A stretch of 64,000 nucleotides of DNA from Streptomyces sp. NBC_00234 (GTDB taxonomy: Bacteria; Actinomycetota; Actinomycetes; Streptomycetales; Streptomycetaceae). Positions 25,671-34,012 of the stretch are shown here, in pieces. The DNA lies in contig NZ_CP108101.1 in assembly GCF_036195325.1 (NCBI RefSeq), positions 930,001 to 994,000 on the forward strand, written 5' to 3'. Every line of letters begins with the position of its first letter. Within the stretch, counting starts at the first letter, position 1. The notes beneath the pieces were generated by a model. It saw only the letters and a list, made by a program, of their open reading frames with translations. It had not been told where the DNA came from and made no database searches. A program made the translations under genes and the position numbers.

Positions 25671-25997
25671 ATGATCGGCAGACTGATGACCATGACCGCG
25701 CATCCGGGCAGGGGTGGCGAACTCGCCGCCGTCCTGCTGAGGGTCGCGGAAAGGCTGCACGGCTTCCCTGGCTGTGAGATCTACCTGATCAGCCAGGACA
25801 CAGCAGACCCGGACACGGTGCACGTCACCGAGGTCTGGCAGGACGACACCAGCGCGCAGGCCGCCCTTGCCGCTCCGCCGCCCGCCGGCGGCCCCGGCCC
25901 CGCAGAAGTCCTCGCGCTGCTGTCGTCCCCACCGCACCGCACAGACCTCACCGTCCTCGGCGGAGTAGGCGTTCCCACCGCCGACGGCCAGCCGTGA
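25671..25997 (+). CDS. antibiotic biosynthesis monooxygenase (ABM) domain protein
   Basis: 108 residues, starting at ATG 25671 right after the VOC stop. It shows the ABM ferredoxin-like pattern: MIGRLMTMTAHPGRGGELAA, LHGFPGCEIYLISQD, VHVTEVWQDDTSAQAALAAP. Such proteins act as small dimeric oxygenases or heme-degrading-like proteins; many have no known substrate. The tight pairing with a VOC protein suggests joint processing of a small toxic or quinone-like compound, which is inference. Confidence 0.82.
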   Translation: MIGRLMTMTAHPGRGGELAAVLLRVAERLHGFPGCEIYLISQDTADPDTVHVTEVWQDDTSAQAALAAPPPAGGPGPAEVLALLSSPPHRTDLTVLGGVGVPTADGQP

Positions 25998-26031
25998 CAG
26001 ACGCCCCTGGTCGCAGGAAGAATGCACTCCC

Positions 26032-26454
26032 GTGAGCCTCCACTACGAAGTCGTCTTCACGTGCTTCCTCCGGGACGACACGCCCGACACGGTCCTGGCA
26101 GCCCTGCGATGGCACCTCGGCCTGGCCCTCGAGCGTCCACCAGAGCTCGACGCGGAGGAGCACTCGTATCCACTGCTCTCCCCGGATCCGGACAGTCGCC
26201 TGCCAGGAGGCGATTTCGTGTCCCTACGACGCCAGTCCCGAGGCTTCACGCCCGGTGGTGAGCTCCACGCATGGGGACTGTTCAGCCGCAACCTCTGGCT
26301 CGACGACATGATGGGTGACCTCTACACCGTCCTGGACCTGGTCGCACCCCACGTCGAAGAACCTGGCTACAGCGGGTACTTCCGGGAGGAGTTCGACACC
26401 GAGCCGACCGTCTTCACGTTCCGAGACGGCACCTTCGGGCCACTGAAACTCTGA
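26032..26454 (+). CDS. conserved hypothetical protein
   Basis: 140 residues from GTG 26032: SLHYEVVFTCFLRDDTPDTV, LAALRWHLGL ... FSRNLWLDDMMGDLYTVLDL, APHVEEPGYSGYFREEFDTE. No signal peptide or membrane segment, acidic C-terminal half, normal Streptomyces codon bias. It looks like a complete, maintained cytoplasmic protein, but I do not recognise a named domain. It follows the VOC/ABM pair by 34 bases and could belong to the same transcript. Confidence 0.65.
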   Translation: MSLHYEVVFTCFLRDDTPDTVLAALRWHLGLALERPPELDAEEHSYPLLSPDPDSRLPGGDFVSLRRQSRGFTPGGELHAWGLFSRNLWLDDMMGDLYTVLDLVAPHVEEPGYSGYFREEFDTEPTVFTFRDGTFGPLKL

Positions 26455-26497
26455 ATCCAGTTCAGTCCCTGAACGCCGAAAGGGTTAGAAAAACAAG

Positions 26498-26682
26498 CTG
26501 AGAGACCGCACCTTCCGACCGCTTCCCGTGCGCGAACAGATGATCCACAAGCCGGGAATGGCCAAGCACCGTCGGCCAGGCGGCCCTGAAGCCGGCACTG
26601 GGGCCGATCTTCGAGGCGGGTTTCCTCCCGTGTTCCTACGGGTTCCGCCCGAAACACCGGGCTCATGACGCGCTTGCCGAGA
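26498..26682 (+). pseudogene. group II intron reverse transcriptase fragment
   Basis: Frame one reads [20 protein letters not shown], the stretch just before the reverse-transcriptase fingers in group II intron maturases. After a frame change near 26567 it reads [20 protein letters not shown], then [18 protein letters not shown], the highly characteristic SYGFRP block. The loop between them (normally a GIPT-type segment) is deleted and nothing else of the protein or intron RNA is visible. A scar of a past insertion. Confidence 0.85.
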
Positions 26683-26795
26683 GCCGCCCCCGCTGTGCGA
26701 GTCCTCCGGGCCGGGACCGGGTGGGAACGGCCGTAACGGGAAGAGCGGGACGTCGTTGGAGCCATCATCAACAGGGACGACGAGGGGGGCGCGCC

Positions 26796-26981
26796 ATGCG
26801 CCGGACAGTGCTTGAGCAGTTTCCCGCGGGCGGTCCGCGGGGCAGCTGGCCCGCGGAGGAGTTCGCGGCGGCCCGCCGCGGGGAGGGCATGGCAGCCGAA
26901 GTGGTGATGGACCTGGAGCAGGACGCCTTCCTGGTGATCGTGCCCCAGCAGGCGACGGACCGAGGCCGCCGAAACCCCTGA
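26796..26981 (+). CDS. small conserved Streptomyces protein, unknown function
   Basis: 61 residues: [40 protein letters not shown], then [19 protein letters not shown] in front of ATG 26796 supports the start. The pattern, an alternating strand [16 protein letters not shown] near the end, resembles a small family seen widely in Streptomyces without assigned role. A bidirectional hairpin follows. Confidence 0.65.
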   Translation: MRRTVLEQFPAGGPRGSWPAEEFAAARRGEGMAAEVVMDLEQDAFLVIVPQQATDRGRRNP

Positions 26982-27002
26982 CCGCCGGGGTCGGGAAACG
27001 GT

Positions 27003-27041
27003 CCAGGGGGTGCCCGGCCTGACGATCCGGGCACCCCCTGG
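27003..27041. terminator. bidirectional 15-bp-stem terminator
   Basis: CCAGGGGGTGCCCGG and CCGGGCACCCCCTGG pair perfectly with a 9-nt loop. It lies between the convergent small gene (ends 26981) and the ROK kinase (ends 27060). Confidence 0.9.
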
Positions 27042-27059
27042 AAGTCCTGGGCGGGGCCT

Positions 27060-28034
27060 CTACCGGACGGCCGCGGCCGGGGATCCCTTCGCTTCCGCCC
27101 GCTTCTCCTCCGCCGCCCAGGCGGCGGCTGCGGCGCCCACCAGGCCCGCGTCGGTGCCCATCACCGCGGGCGCGACCTTGAGGTGCCTGACGAAGGAGAG
27201 CGTGGCGTAGTCGCGCAGGGACCGCCGCAGCGGCTCGAAGAGGACCTCACCGGCTCCGGCCACACCCCCGCCGATCACTGCGATGTCGATCTCGGCGAGG
27301 GTCGCGGTGGCGGCGATTCCGGCGGCCAGCGCCTGGGCGGCACGCTCGTACGAGGCGATGGCCACCGGGTTTCCGGCCCGGGCGGAAGCGGCGACTGCCG
27401 CGGCGGTGCTGTCGCCGTCCGGGCCCGGGAGCCAGCCGCCCTCAAGGGCACGGCGCGCGATGTTCGGCCCGCTGGCGATGCGCTCGACGCAGCCGCGCGC
27501 ACCGCAGGGGCAGAGGTCGCCGTCCAGGTCCACGCAGATGTGACCGATGTGACCGGCGTTTCCCGTGGGGCCCGGGTGCAGCTTCCCGCCGAGCACCAGG
27601 CCCCCGCCGACTCCGGTGGAGACGACCAGGCAGAGCGCGTTGTCGTACCCACGGGCGGCACCGAGCCAGTGCTCGGCCGCGGTCATCGCGACGCCGTCGC
27701 CGACCAGCGTGACGGGCAGCCCGCCCGTCGCCGCGGCCACCCGGTCGACCAGGGGAAAGTCCCGCCAGCCCGGGACGTTGACCGGGCTGACCGTGCCGGC
27801 CGACGCGTCCACCGGACCCGCGCTGCCGATCCCGACGGCACCGGCCCGCTCCCACAGCGAGGACGCCTTCAGCTCGGCGAGGACGTCGGCGACCGCCCCC
27901 ATCACCGCCTCGGCACCCTCACGGGCGGGCGTCGGACGCTGCGTCCGCACGAGGAGGGCGCCGTCACCGTCCACCAACCCGCCGGCGATCTTGGTGCCGC
28001 CGATGTCGAGCGCGGCGACGAGGTCGGTATGCAT
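27060..28034 (-). CDS. ROK family sugar kinase (glucokinase-like)
   Basis: 324 residues. N-terminal ATP-binding signature ALDIGGTKIAGGLVDGDG, the sugar-binding region ending GNAGHIGHICV, and the zinc-binding motif CPCGARGCVERIASG of ROK proteins are all intact; a second glycine-rich phosphate-binding element reads VVSTGVGGGLVLGG. No N-terminal helix-turn-helix, so it is an enzyme rather than a ROK repressor. Probably phosphorylates glucose or a related hexose or amino sugar. Divergent from a LacI-type regulator with an operator palindrome between them. Confidence 0.9.
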   Translation of the reverse strand: MHTDLVAALDIGGTKIAGGLVDGDGALLVRTQRPTPAREGAEAVMGAVADVLAELKASSLWERAGAVGIGSAGPVDASAGTVSPVNVPGWRDFPLVDRVAAATGGLPVTLVGDGVAMTAAEHWLGAARGYDNALCLVVSTGVGGGLVLGGKLHPGPTGNAGHIGHICVDLDGDLCPCGARGCVERIASGPNIARRALEGGWLPGPDGDSTAAAVAASARAGNPVAIASYERAAQALAAGIAATATLAEIDIAVIGGGVAGAGEVLFEPLRRSLRDYATLSFVRHLKVAPAVMGTDAGLVGAAAAAWAAEEKRAEAKGSPAAAVR

Positions 28035-28109
28035 CGGTGTGGGCTCTCCGGATGGTGAGGGGGCGGACCTGCGCGTTCAGTCAATAGTCTGCACAGTCTC
28101 CATTCAGCT

Positions 28110-28121
28110 GACAACGTTGTC
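28110..28121. promoter_or_regulatory. LacI-type operator candidate
   Basis: GACAACGTTGTC is a perfect 12-bp palindrome with the central CG typical of LacI/GalR operators. It lies in the 182-base divergent gap between the ROK kinase and the LacI-type gene, 75 bases before the kinase start, consistent with auto- and neighbour control. Confidence 0.7.
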
Positions 28122-28216
28122 CAGGGCCTATGCTCGACGCCACAGCCTCCGGCACCCCTCACGGCACCCTCGCGCGGGGGCCGGATCACCCTCACCCGAC
28201 GACAGGACAGCGCACC

Positions 28217-29245
28217 GTGGCCGAGACCGCCCGTCACTCCGAGAACCGCTACGGCAACCGGCCGACCATGAAAGATGTGGCAGCCCGCGCCGGAGTGGGC
28301 CTCAAGACGGTCTCCCGGGTGGTGAACAGCGAGGCCGGCGTCACGCCCGACACCGAGCGTCGCGTCCAGGAAGCGATCGACGCCCTCGGCTTTCGCCGCA
28401 ACGACAGCGCGCGGGTCCTGCGCAAGGGCCGTACCGCCTCCATCGGGCTCGTCCTGGAGGACCTGGCCGACCCGTTCTACGGTCCGCTGAGCCGCGCCGT
28501 CGAAGAGGTCGCCCGCGCCCACGGCGCACTCCTGATCAACGGTTCCAGCGCCGAGGACCCCGAGCGCGAGCAGGAACTGGTCCTCGCGCTCTGCGCCCGC
28601 CGGGTGGACGGCCTGATCGTGATCCCGGCGGGCGACGACCACCGCTACCTGGAGCCCGAGATAAAGGCGGGCATCGCCACGGTCTTCGTGGACCGCCCGG
28701 CCGGCCGGATCGACGCCGACATGGTCCTCTCCGACAGCTTCGGCGGCGCACGCGAAGGCGTCGCCCACCTCATCGCGCACGGCCACCGCAGGATCGGCTT
28801 CATCGGTGACCAACCCCGCATCCACACCGCGACCGAGCGACTGCGCGGCTACCACGCGGCGATGACCGACGCCGGCATCACCGTCGACGACGCCTGGGTC
28901 TCCCTCGGCTCGACCGACCCGGCCCGGGTCCGGACGGCGGCCGAGACGATGCTCTCCGGCCCCGAACCGGTCACCGCCCTCTTCGCAGGCAACAACCGTG
29001 TGACGGTGACGGCGGTACGCGTCCTGGCGGACCGCGAACGACCCGTCGCCCTGGTCGGGTTCGACGACATCGAGCTGGCCGACCTGCTCGGCATCACCGT
29101 CATCTCCCAGGACGCCGCCGCGGTCGGCCGCACGGCGGCCGAACACCTCTTCCGCCGCCTCGACGGCGCGGACCACCCCCCGGCCCGCGTCGAACTCCCG
29201 ACGACACTGGTCCCCCGCGGCTCCGGCGAACTCCCGCCCGCCTGA
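28217..29245 (+). CDS. LacI family transcriptional regulator
   Basis: 342 residues. The helix-turn-helix reads MKDVAARAGVGLKTVSRVVN near residues 18-37 with the hinge helix RRNDSARVLRKGRT. The periplasmic-binding-like effector domain follows (SIGLVLEDLADPFYGPLSRA, FVDRPAGRIDADMVLSDSFG, HGHRRIGFIGD, ALVGFDDIELADLLG). GTG 28217 is chosen as the start since the DNA-binding domain lies soon after. It probably represses the divergent ROK kinase in response to a sugar. Confidence 0.92.
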   Translation: MAETARHSENRYGNRPTMKDVAARAGVGLKTVSRVVNSEAGVTPDTERRVQEAIDALGFRRNDSARVLRKGRTASIGLVLEDLADPFYGPLSRAVEEVARAHGALLINGSSAEDPEREQELVLALCARRVDGLIVIPAGDDHRYLEPEIKAGIATVFVDRPAGRIDADMVLSDSFGGAREGVAHLIAHGHRRIGFIGDQPRIHTATERLRGYHAAMTDAGITVDDAWVSLGSTDPARVRTAAETMLSGPEPVTALFAGNNRVTVTAVRVLADRERPVALVGFDDIELADLLGITVISQDAAAVGRTAAEHLFRRLDGADHPPARVELPTTLVPRGSGELPPA

Positions 29246-29300
29246 GGGCCCTTCGTGCGGCCGACGCGCGCCGGGCGGGCGACAACCAGGGCGTCCCCCG

Positions 29301-30599
29301 CTACGGTGCCGTGACCGTCAGGCCGCCGCGGCGCGGGGAGGCGAAGGCGTCGAGGTCGGCACGGGTCAGGCCGGTGAGCTGGGCCACCTCCGCCGTGTCG
29401 AGTGCTCCGCAGTCGATGCCGCGCAGCAGGTAGCCGCTGAGGGCCTTGGCGGTCGCGGGTTCGTCCATCACGTCGCCGCCGGCCTTGGCCACGTAGGCGG
29501 CGAGGCGGGCGGCGGCCTGCTCCAGGCCCTCGCGGTAGAAGGCGTAGACGGCCGCGTAACGGGTCGGCAGGTGGCCGGGGTGCATGTCCCAGCCCTGGTA
29601 GTAGGCGCGGGCCAGGGCGCGGCGGGTGAGGCCGTAGTGGAGGCGCCATGCCTCGTGGACCTGGTGGGTGGGGCCGACGGGCAGCACGTTCGTGGAGCCG
29701 TCGGAGACGCGTACGCCGGTTCCCGCCGCGGCGACCTGCATGACGGCCTTGGCGTGGTCGGCGGCCGGGTGGTCGCTCGCCTGGTAGGCGGCGCTGACGC
29801 CGACGCAGGCGCTGTAGTCGAAGGTGCCGTAGTGGAGGCCCGTCGCGCGGCCCCGGGCGGCGTCGATCATGCGGGCGACGGCCGCGGTGCCGTCGGCGGC
29901 GAGGATGGACTGGCTGGTCTCGATCTGGATCTCGAAGCCGAGCCGCCCCGACGGCAGCCCGTGCGCGGTCTCGAAGGCTTCGAGCAGTTGGACGAAGGCG
30001 GTGACCTGCTCGGGGTAGGTCACCTTCGGCAGGGTCAGGACGAGCCCGTCGGGCAGACCGCCCGCCTGCATCAGGCCGGTGAGGAAGACATCGGTCGTGC
30101 GGATGCCCCGGTCGCGTACCGCGGCTTCCATGCACTTCATCCGGATGCCCATGTACGGGGCGGCCGTGCCGTTCGCGTACGCCTCGGAGACCAGCCGGGC
30201 GGCGCGGGCGGCGGCCTCGTCCTCCTCGGCGTCGGAGCGGGGTCCGTAGCCGTCCTCGAAGTCGATGCGCAGGTCCTCGACCGGCTCGCGCTCCAGCTTG
30301 GCGCGTACGCGGTCGTGGACGGGGCCCGCGAGTTCGGCCGGGATGCCGAGCACCTCGGCCAGGGCCGCGGCGTCGGGGGCGTGCTCGTCGAGGGCCTTCA
30401 GCGCCTGGTCGCCCCAGGAGCGGATGGTTCCCTCGGTGAAGACGTCGCCGGGGACGTAGACGGTGTGGACGGGCTGGCGGGTGCCGGGGTCTCCCGGGTA
30501 ACGGCGGGCGAGTTCCGCGTCCACCGACGTCAGGGAGGCACTGATGCCCTCGCTGACCGCACCGGCGAGGCTCGTTGCCACCTTCTCCTGCTGACCCAT
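29301..30599 (-). CDS. HpcH/HpaI aldolase/citrate lyase-like protein (DUF6986 type)
   Basis: 432 residues from ATG 30599, with GGAGGG eight bases upstream. The product shows a TIM-barrel citrate-lyase-beta-like pattern: HTVYVPGDVF, the acidic metal/substrate loop DLRIDFEDGYGPRSDAEED, MGIRMKCMEA, FEIQIETSQSILAADG and LHYGTFDYSACVGVS, then a C-terminal helical domain. Homologues in Streptomyces are annotated as DUF6986 or aldolase/citrate lyase proteins; I recognise the family, not the substrate. A transcription unit of its own: the terminator at 30706-30741 separates it from etfBA. Confidence 0.8.
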   Translation of the reverse strand: MGQQEKVATSLAGAVSEGISASLTSVDAELARRYPGDPGTRQPVHTVYVPGDVFTEGTIRSWGDQALKALDEHAPDAAALAEVLGIPAELAGPVHDRVRAKLEREPVEDLRIDFEDGYGPRSDAEEDEAAARAARLVSEAYANGTAAPYMGIRMKCMEAAVRDRGIRTTDVFLTGLMQAGGLPDGLVLTLPKVTYPEQVTAFVQLLEAFETAHGLPSGRLGFEIQIETSQSILAADGTAAVARMIDAARGRATGLHYGTFDYSACVGVSAAYQASDHPAADHAKAVMQVAAAGTGVRVSDGSTNVLPVGPTHQVHEAWRLHYGLTRRALARAYYQGWDMHPGHLPTRYAAVYAFYREGLEQAAARLAAYVAKAGGDVMDEPATAKALSGYLLRGIDCGALDTAEVAQLTGLTRADLDAFASPRRGGLTVTAP

Positions 30600-30705
30600 T
30601 CCCACACCCTCCAAACGCTCACTGTTTCCGCTTCCCGGAATCAGTAATCCACATAGCGAAGTTAGTAGGCGGCTGCGACCTGCGTCAATGGTTGCCCGAA
30701 AGCGG

Positions 30706-30741
30706 CCGGGGCCGCGCGGTGAGATCACCACGCGGCCCCGG
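30706..30741. terminator. terminator after etfA
   Basis: CCGGGGCCGCGCGGTG and CACCACGCGGCCCCGG pair with one mismatch around AGAT, about 20 bases past the etfA stop on the minus strand. Confidence 0.85.
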
Positions 30742-30761
30742 TCCTTCGGAACTTTCCCAGC

Positions 30762-31724
30762 TCAGCCCTTGCGGGTCTGGATTTCCTGGGTGAGTTGGGG
30801 GACGACGGTGAAGAGGTCTCCGACGATGCCGTAGTCGACGAGGTCGAAGATGGGGGCTTCGGCGTCCTTGTTGATCGCGACGATGGTCTTGGAGGTCTGC
30901 ATGCCTGCGCGGTGCTGGATGGCGCCGGAGATGCCGGAGGCGATGTAGAGCTGGGGGGAGACGGACTTGCCGGTCTGGCCGACCTGGTTGGTGTGGGGGT
31001 ACCAGCCGGCGTCGACGGCGGCGCGGGAGGCGCCGACGGCTGCGCCGAGGGAGTCGGCGAGGGCTTCGATGATGTGGAAGTTCTCCGCGCCGTTGACGCC
31101 GCGTCCGCCGGAGACGACGATCGCAGCTTCGGTGAGCTCGGGGCGGCCGGTGGATTCGCGGGGGGTGCGGGAGGTGACCTTGGTGCCGGTGGCCTGGGCG
31201 GAGAAGGTGACGGGCAGGTTCTCCACGGTGCCGGCGGCGGGTGCGGCCTCGACGGGAGCGGAGTTCGGCTTCACGGTGATGACGGGGGTGCCCTTGGAGA
31301 TACGGGACTTGGTGGTGAAGGACGCGGCGAACGCGGCCTGGGTGGCGACGGGGCCCTGCTCGCCGGCTTCGAGGTCGATCGCGTCGGTGATGAGGCCCGA
31401 GCCGGTGCGGACCGCGAGGCGGGCGGCGATCTCCTTGCCCTCGGCGGACGAGGGGACCAGCACGGCGGTCGGGGACACGGCCTGGAAGGCGGCGTGCAGG
31501 GCGTCGACCTTGGGAACGACGAGGTACTCGGCGAACTCGGGGGCCTCGGCGGTCAGGACCTTGACCGCGCCGTGCTCGGCCAGGACCGTCGCGGTCTGCG
31601 CGGCGTTCGTGCCGAGCGCGACGGCGACCGGGTCACCGATCCGGCGGGCCAGGGTCAGCAGCTCCAGGGTGGGCTTGCGGACGGCACCATCGACATGATC
31701 GACGTAGACGAGGACTTCAGCCAT
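30762..31724 (-). CDS. etfA: electron transfer flavoprotein alpha subunit
   Basis: 320 residues. N-terminal domain [20 protein letters not shown]; the FAD-binding C-terminal domain carries [60 protein letters not shown] and [20 protein letters not shown], all hallmark segments of EtfA. With EtfB it passes electrons from acyl-CoA and related dehydrogenases to ETF-quinone oxidoreductase. It lies 55 bases after etfB in the same operon and is followed by a strong terminator. Confidence 0.96.
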   Translation of the reverse strand: MAEVLVYVDHVDGAVRKPTLELLTLARRIGDPVAVALGTNAAQTATVLAEHGAVKVLTAEAPEFAEYLVVPKVDALHAAFQAVSPTAVLVPSSAEGKEIAARLAVRTGSGLITDAIDLEAGEQGPVATQAAFAASFTTKSRISKGTPVITVKPNSAPVEAAPAAGTVENLPVTFSAQATGTKVTSRTPRESTGRPELTEAAIVVSGGRGVNGAENFHIIEALADSLGAAVGASRAAVDAGWYPHTNQVGQTGKSVSPQLYIASGISGAIQHRAGMQTSKTIVAINKDAEAPIFDLVDYGIVGDLFTVVPQLTQEIQTRKG

Positions 31725-31779
31725 GGGAATGCTCCTGCGTGGATGAGAGAAGAGACGGGGTCGTGCAGGGGGCCGGGTC

Positions 31780-32565
31780 CTAGATGAACTTCTGGCCCGC
31801 GAGGAACTCGGCGAGCTGCTTGCCGCCCTCGCCCTCGTCCTTCACGATCGTGCCCGCGGTGCGGGCCGGGCGCTGGGTCGCGGTGTCCACCACGGTCCAG
31901 GAACCCGCGAGACCGACCTCGTCCGCCTCGATGTCCAGGTCCTCCAGGTCCAGGGACTCCACCGGCTTCTTCTTCGCCGCCATGATCCCCTTGAACGAGG
32001 GGTAACGCGCCTCGCCGGACTGGTCGGTCACCGAGACCACCGCCGGGAGCGAGGCCTCCAGCAGCTCCGAGGCACTGTCACCGTCACGACGCCCGGTCAC
32101 GACAGTGCCCTCGACCTTGACCTCGGACAGCAGCGTGACCTGCGGGACACCCAGCCGCTCCGCGAGGATCGCCGGGAGCACACCCATCGTGCCGTCCGTC
32201 GAGGCCATACCGGCGATCACCAGGTCGTAACCCGTCTTCTCGATCGCCTTCGCCAGCACCAGCGACGTCGCCATCACATCGGAACCATGAAGATCGTCGT
32301 CCTCGACATGCACAGCCTTGTCCGCACCCATCGACAACGCCTTGCGCAACGCGTCCTTCGCGTCCTCCGGACCCACCGTCACCACCGTGACCACGGCATC
32401 ATCCGCACCATCCGCGATCTGCAGCGCCTGCTCCACCGCATACTCATCCAGCTCCGACAACAGACCGTCCACATCCTCACGGTCCACCGTCAGGTCATCG
32501 GCGAAATGCCGGTCACCAGTCGCGTCGGGCACATGCTTCACACAGACAACGATCCTCAAGCTCAC
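31780..32565 (-). CDS. etfB: electron transfer flavoprotein beta subunit
   Basis: 261 residues from GTG 32565 with GGAGAGCCGGC upstream. Typical EtfB sequence: LRIVVCVKHVPDATGDRHFA at the start, VVTVVTVGPEDAKDALRKAL, SMGADKAVHVEDDD, and the family signature near GLITD-like VIAGMASTDGTMGVLPAILA, then ESLDLEDLDI at the recognition loop. The AMP-binding partner of EtfA. Its upstream region holds two small palindromes. Confidence 0.96.
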   Translation of the reverse strand: MSLRIVVCVKHVPDATGDRHFADDLTVDREDVDGLLSELDEYAVEQALQIADGADDAVVTVVTVGPEDAKDALRKALSMGADKAVHVEDDDLHGSDVMATSLVLAKAIEKTGYDLVIAGMASTDGTMGVLPAILAERLGVPQVTLLSEVKVEGTVVTGRRDGDSASELLEASLPAVVSVTDQSGEARYPSFKGIMAAKKKPVESLDLEDLDIEADEVGLAGSWTVVDTATQRPARTAGTIVKDEGEGGKQLAEFLAGQKFI

Positions 32566-32664
32566 GCCGGCTCTCCTACTGCATCGTCATTTCCGGGCTG
32601 CCTTGTTGCTCGCAGCATAGGCGCCTGATGGGGCGGTTTCCGGTCGTGGCGACCGGCGCTCCGA

Positions 32665-32717
32665 ACTGAATATTACTAATCAGTACACCCAGTGCGTCAC
32701 CCATAAGCAAGCGCTTG
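32665..32717. promoter_or_regulatory. two palindromes upstream of etfBA
   Basis: TACTAATCAGTA (32674-32685, one mismatch) inside the larger ACTGA-N10-TCAGT, and CAAGCGCTTG (32708-32717, perfect), lie 100-150 bases upstream of etfB in an unusually AT-rich stretch. The second resembles operators of TetR-type lipid or cholesterol-catabolism repressors. Either may control etfBA or the convergently oriented neighbour; identity of the regulator is unknown. Confidence 0.45.
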
Positions 32718-32765
32718 GACTGTGATCTGCCCAACGCACCGGACCCCTGTTGCGCCTGGGGCGGA

Positions 32766-33272
32766 TCAGTCTCGCAGAGCGGTGAAGCGACCCTGGTGAT
32801 AGACGAGCGGACGGCCGCCTCCGGCCGGGTCTCCGGCCACGACCTGGGCGATGACGATGCGGTGGTCCCCCGCCGGAACCCGTGCCACGACACGGCAGAC
32901 CAGCCAGGCGAGGACTCCGCCCAGCACCGGCACACCTTCCGGTCCGCTACGCCAGTCGGTGGACGGACCGAAGCGGTCGGCACCGCTGCGCGCGAACGTG
33001 GCCGCCAGTTCCTGCTGATGCTCGCCGAGTATGTGGACACCGATGTGCTCCGCCTCGGAGACCACGGGCCAGCTGGAGGACGAGGTCCCCACCCCGAAGG
33101 AGATCAGCGGCGGCTCGGCGGCCACGGAGTTGAGGGAGGTGGCGGTGAATCCGACCGGCGACTCACCGGCCGCGGTGATCACGGCGACGCCCGCGGCGTG
33201 CTGCCGGAAGACGGAACGGAGGAGGGCGGGCGAGGCCGTCCGGGGGACGTCGAGCTCGGGCGAAGCCGTCAT
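32766..33272 (-). CDS. flavin reductase family protein
   Basis: 168 residues, ATG 33272 with AAGGAC eight bases before it. The flavin-reductase (FMN-binding split barrel) pattern is clear: LRSVFRQHAAGVAVITAAGE, PVGFTATSLNSVAAEPPLIS, HIGVHILGEHQQELAATFAR, then HRIVIAQVVAGDPAGGGRPL and the terminal VYHQGRFTAL. Supplies reduced flavin to a monooxygenase or acts as an NAD(P)H:flavin oxidoreductase; no partner oxygenase is adjacent. Confidence 0.9.
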   Translation of the reverse strand: MTASPELDVPRTASPALLRSVFRQHAAGVAVITAAGESPVGFTATSLNSVAAEPPLISFGVGTSSSSWPVVSEAEHIGVHILGEHQQELAATFARSGADRFGPSTDWRSGPEGVPVLGGVLAWLVCRVVARVPAGDHRIVIAQVVAGDPAGGGRPLVYHQGRFTALRD

Positions 33273-33468
33273 GGAACTGTCCTTCTGCTGTGGGTGCGTA
33301 CGGGGCCGTGGGTGCTCAGACACCCGGACAGCGCGCACTCGCGTTACGGGCCAGGTCGACGTGGACCCGGCCGTAGAGAAGGAGTTCTGGCGGCATAGCG
33401 TCAGACTGACGATGCGTGGCGGGTGCAGTCAAGTGCGTTCCGCAATGTGGGAGATGCATCACGGTCCG

Positions 33469-33795
33469 TCACATCGCCTGCCCGAGAGCCGCGACGACGT
33501 CGACGGTGCGTGGCTGCCCCGCCGCGCGGCGGACGATCCTGCCCTCCGCGTCGAGGACCAGCACGGTGGGCGTCCTGGTGATCTCCAGGGTGCGCACCAG
33601 AGTGAGATGTGCCTCGGCGTCGATTTCGACGTGGGCGACTCCTTCGACCATCCCGGCCACCTCGACGAGGGTCCGGCGGGTGGCCCGGCAGGGCTGGCAG
33701 AAGGCGCTGGAGAACTGGACGAGTGTGGCCCGCTCCCCCAATTCCACGCCGAGTTGGGACGCGTCGAGCCTGTCGGCACGTGTCCGTCCGTCCAC
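33469..33795 (-). CDS. thioredoxin-like protein with CQPC active site
   Basis: 108 residues. The fold pattern ATLVQFSSAFCQPCRATRRT has the CxxC redox pair in the usual place, followed by VEGVAHVEIDAEAHLTLVRT, the cis-Pro segment ITRTPTVLVLDAEGRIVRRA. Active-site residues between the cysteines (QP) differ from canonical GP, so redox potential may differ. GTG 33795 starts it. About 195 bases separate it from the flavin reductase gene downstream on the same strand. Confidence 0.85.
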   Translation of the reverse strand: MDGRTRADRLDASQLGVELGERATLVQFSSAFCQPCRATRRTLVEVAGMVEGVAHVEIDAEAHLTLVRTLEITRTPTVLVLDAEGRIVRRAAGQPRTVDVVAALGQAM

Positions 33796-34012
33796 CTTCC
33801 GCCTCCTGTCAGAGCTCTTCGCAAAGGGTCAGCACCGGGCAGCCACGAGACATTCCCGGAGGTACCACGTGATGAGAATCTCGCGCCCCGTACCCGCCGG
33901 GGCTGGCCACGGCGTCGCGCATGGGGCACGATCGGCCCAATGCCGAAAACCTACGGCTGCGTAACTTCCGCCGGGAGAACCTCCCCAGGCATTGAAGAAG
34001 GGTCTTCTCCAG

